Shown piece by piece: positions 5,754-7,131 of a DNA stretch of 7,131 nucleotides. The number at the start of each line of letters is the position of its first letter. Positions within the stretch are counted from its first letter, which is position 1. A program made the position numbers and the translations under genes. Source of the stretch: Candidatus Brocadiia bacterium (lineage in GTDB: Bacteria > Planctomycetota > PUPC01 > DSUN01). The notes beneath the pieces were generated by a model. It saw only the letters and a program-made list of their open reading frames with translations, was not told where the DNA came from and ran no database searches. The stretch lies in contig JADHXT010000178.1 in assembly GCA_016782825.1 (NCBI GenBank), forward strand, positions 1 through 7,131, read 5' to 3'.

Positions 5754-6175
5754 GTGACAGGCCGGCGGCGGGGGCATGGTTCGCAGGCGGCCTCAGATTC
5801 CAGTGCACGCGCTGTGGTGCCTGCTGTCGGGGCGAGCCGGGATACGTATGGGTGACCCGGCGCGACATCCGCGCCATCGCGCGCTTCCTGCACCTGTCGC
5901 GCGACGAGTTTGAGCGACAGTACGTGCGCGAGGCCCTGGGCGACCTGAGCCTGGTGGAGCTGCCGGACGGCGACTGCATCTTCTGGTCGAGCGATGGCTG
6001 CCGCATCTATCCCGTGCGGCCCGTGCAGTGCCGCACGTTCCCCTTCTGGAACGAGTATGTCCAGTCGCCTCGCGGCTGGGCGCACGCGGGCACGCGGTGC
6101 CCGGGCGTGGACTCCGGCCGGCTCTACACGGCCGAAGAGATCATCCACCTGGCCGACGAGACGGAGCGGCGCTGA
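5750..6175 (+). CDS. YkgJ-family cysteine-cluster protein
   Basis: 141 residues, predicted cytoplasmic with no signal or membrane segment. Eight cysteines are arranged as in the YkgJ (Fe/Zn-chelating) family: Cys19-x2-Cys22-x2-Cys25-Cys26 near the N-terminus (FQCTRCGACCRG), then Cys76, Cys84, Cys94 in GCRIYPVRPVQCRTFPFW, and Cys117 in RCPG. They probably bind a metal ion or cluster; the biochemical function of the family is not settled. The start is TTG at 5750, supported by AGGAG (5737-5741) 8 nt upstream; this TTG overlaps the pssA stop codon. It is therefore the third gene of the phospholipid operon, although nothing in the sequence ties it to lipid chemistry. Confidence 0.88.
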   Translation: MSDRPAAGAWFAGGLRFQCTRCGACCRGEPGYVWVTRRDIRAIARFLHLSRDEFERQYVREALGDLSLVELPDGDCIFWSSDGCRIYPVRPVQCRTFPFWNEYVQSPRGWAHAGTRCPGVDSGRLYTAEEIIHLADETERR

Positions 6176-6201
6176 GCCTGGGAGGCAACGGGGCGGGGCG
6201 C

Positions 6202-6567
6202 TTACTTTTTCTTGTAAAGCGTATCGGGCAGCACCCGCTTGTCCTTGCACTTGGGGCAGACGATCGGCGTGCTGGTGGCGCCTTCCTGGCCCACCTGAAC
6301 GGTGTGCTCGAAGACGTGGCCGCATCGGGTGCAATGGAAGCGGATGAGCCGCTGCGCCTCGGCCTCACACTTGGGGCAGAGGCTCGAGAGAGAGCGGCCC
6401 GCGCCGGCCGAGCGGCTCTTGTAGACCTCTCCGCACTTCGGGCACTTCCACTCGAGCATCGGCTCCCGAGGCTTGCCCGAGCTGCCGCGACACGCCATCC
6501 GCAGCCCGGCCACCACGCCGAGCAGAATGACGATGGCGAACACGACGCTCTTGTGCGACTCGCTCAA
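6202..6567 (-). CDS. Membrane-anchored protein with two zinc-ribbon-like CXXC pairs of pairs
   Basis: 121 residues, no named family recognised. One N-terminal membrane helix (about 8-22, VVFAIVILLGVVAGL) is followed by four CXXC pairs: Cys42/45, Cys64/67, Cys79/82 and Cys104/107. Paired as 42/45 with 64/67 and 79/82 with 104/107, they would form two zinc ribbons. The C-terminus is basic (LYKKK). The start is TTG at 6567-6565, supported by a GGAGG site (6579-6575) 7 nt upstream; no ATG is usable nearby. It lies 33 bp behind the prepilin-type gene on the same strand, so the two are probably co-transcribed. It converges with the YkgJ gene, 26 bp away, with no clear terminator between them. Confidence 0.8.
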   Translation of the reverse strand: MSESHKSVVFAIVILLGVVAGLRMACRGSSGKPREPMLEWKCPKCGEVYKSRSAGAGRSLSSLCPKCEAEAQRLIRFHCTRCGHVFEHTVQVGQEGATSTPIVCPKCKDKRVLPDTLYKKK

Positions 6568-6600
6568 TCGAGCGCCTCCGTTGGCGTGGGGAGGGGCGGC

Positions 6601-7131
6601 TCAGGGCCAGTAGAAGTAGCTGCCGCCGTTGCCGGCACGGTGGACGAGCGACTTGAAGGGGCGGTTCTCCACCCGGCCATCGACGAAGAACACATTCACG
6701 TCTTCGGGCGGCCGCGGGTCGTAGTCGCGCATGGGGTGGCCGCCGTTGTAGTGGCCGTCGGCCACACTGTGCCACACGTTGTCCTGAAGCAGGGCTTGGG
6801 TGGGGCCTTCGCGCTGCATGCCCATCAGCTTGGGCACCACGGTGTCGTCGGGGAAGAGGGCGAACCCCGACATATCGAAGTTGCCCATATACTGGTATCC
6901 CCACACGTAGCGGCAGCTGGTGAACCAGCCGGTGTTCCAGTACTTCTGGGGATTGTAGCGGGGATAGGCTAGGGGGCAGTAGAACAGCTCGGGGTTGTTG
7001 AGGTAGGTGGGCACGAGGGCGTCGGTGGCCTTGTCGGTCCAGTGGGGGCCGCCGCCAACCTGGTGGGGCGGGTACCACCTGCCGTTCTGGCCGGCGTACA
7101 TGGTCATGGCCTGGCCGATCTGGCGCAGGTG
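6601..7131 (-). CDS. Prepilin-type H-X9-DG-family protein, C-terminal part (5' end beyond the right edge)
   Basis: The frame is open to the window edge. The first visible residues read HLRQIGQAMTMYAGQNGRWYPP, the segment that follows the N-terminal prepilin helix in this family (compare NLRQLG in the gene at 698). The visible part is 176 residues. Near the end, DVNVFFVDGRVE corresponds to the conserved C-terminal 'FADGHVE' block. The stretch PELFYCPL with WGYQYMGNF matches the family's middle region. The internal ATG at 7107 is not the true start; the prepilin peptidase site must lie outside the window. It is probably an exported, helix-anchored envelope protein, followed by the zinc-ribbon protein in the same operon. 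Confidence 0.88.
   Translation of the reverse strand, partial: HLRQIGQAMTMYAGQNGRWYPPHQVGGGPHWTDKATDALVPTYLNNPELFYCPLAYPRYNPQKYWNTGWFTSCRYVWGYQYMGNFDMSGFALFPDDTVVPKLMGMQREGPTQALLQDNVWHSVADGHYNGGHPMRDYDPRPPEDVNVFFVDGRVENRPFKSLVHRAGNGGSYFYWP

Noticed and set aside
4674..5777. Long minus-strand frame opposite psd and pssA
   Set aside because: It has His/Arg/Gln-rich composition typical of antisense frames in GC-rich DNA, and the opposite strand carries two unmistakable enzymes.
6199..6221. Inverted repeat CGCTTAC / GTAAAGCG as a terminator between the convergent genes
   Set aside because: It lies inside the last codons of the zinc-ribbon gene, the pairing is imperfect, and no T-tract follows the stem in either direction.
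1..7131. CRISPR array, insertion sequence, tRNA or rRNA
   Set aside because: No regular direct repeats, transposase motifs with terminal repeats, cloverleaf sequences or conserved rRNA segments were seen on either strand.

Overview
The window is a high-GC bacterial fragment. Its gene set fits a PVC-type bacterium (Planctomycetota or a relative such as Lentisphaerae, Verrucomicrobia or Hydrogenedentes): two prepilin-type 'FTLVELL / NLRQ' proteins of the abundant H-X9-DG family, a PEP-CTERM surface protein, a secretin-like lipoprotein, TTG/GTG starts, and tightly packed short operons. The lineage is inferred from gene families only; no rRNA gene is present.

Left edge (1-400): a minus-strand gene runs off the window. 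Only its first 29 codons are visible, but they carry the N-terminal signature of nucleoside 2-deoxyribosyltransferases, and the gene has its own sigma70-type promoter. About 190 bp further right, a second promoter (TTGACA-18-TAGAAT) fires rightwards.

Centre left (356-2645): this promoter makes a transcript that opens with a well-formed cobalamin (B12) riboswitch (401-573), followed by a 12-bp intrinsic terminator hairpin (637-673). Three co-directional genes follow: a prepilin-like protein, a small single-pass membrane protein of unknown function, and a secreted protein with a PEP-CTERM anchor. A gene on the opposite strand closes the unit directly behind them. It therefore looks like a self-contained B12-repressed operon for cell-envelope proteins with no recognisable cobalamin enzyme or known transporter. 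This is the most interesting part of the window.

Centre (2661-4174, minus strand): a thioredoxin-fold (TlpA-like) exported protein whose CXXC motif has become NGPS, followed by a short secretin-domain lipoprotein. The first has a strong promoter (TTGACA-16-TAGAAT).

Centre right (4294-6175, plus strand): a translationally coupled trio of psd (phosphatidylserine decarboxylase), pssA (CDP-diacylglycerol-serine phosphatidyltransferase) and a YkgJ-type cysteine-cluster protein. The first two make phosphatidylethanolamine from CDP-diacylglycerol and serine.

Right edge (6202-7131, minus strand): the C-terminal part of a second prepilin-type protein, followed by a membrane-anchored protein with four CXXC pairs (two probable zinc ribbons) that starts at TTG.
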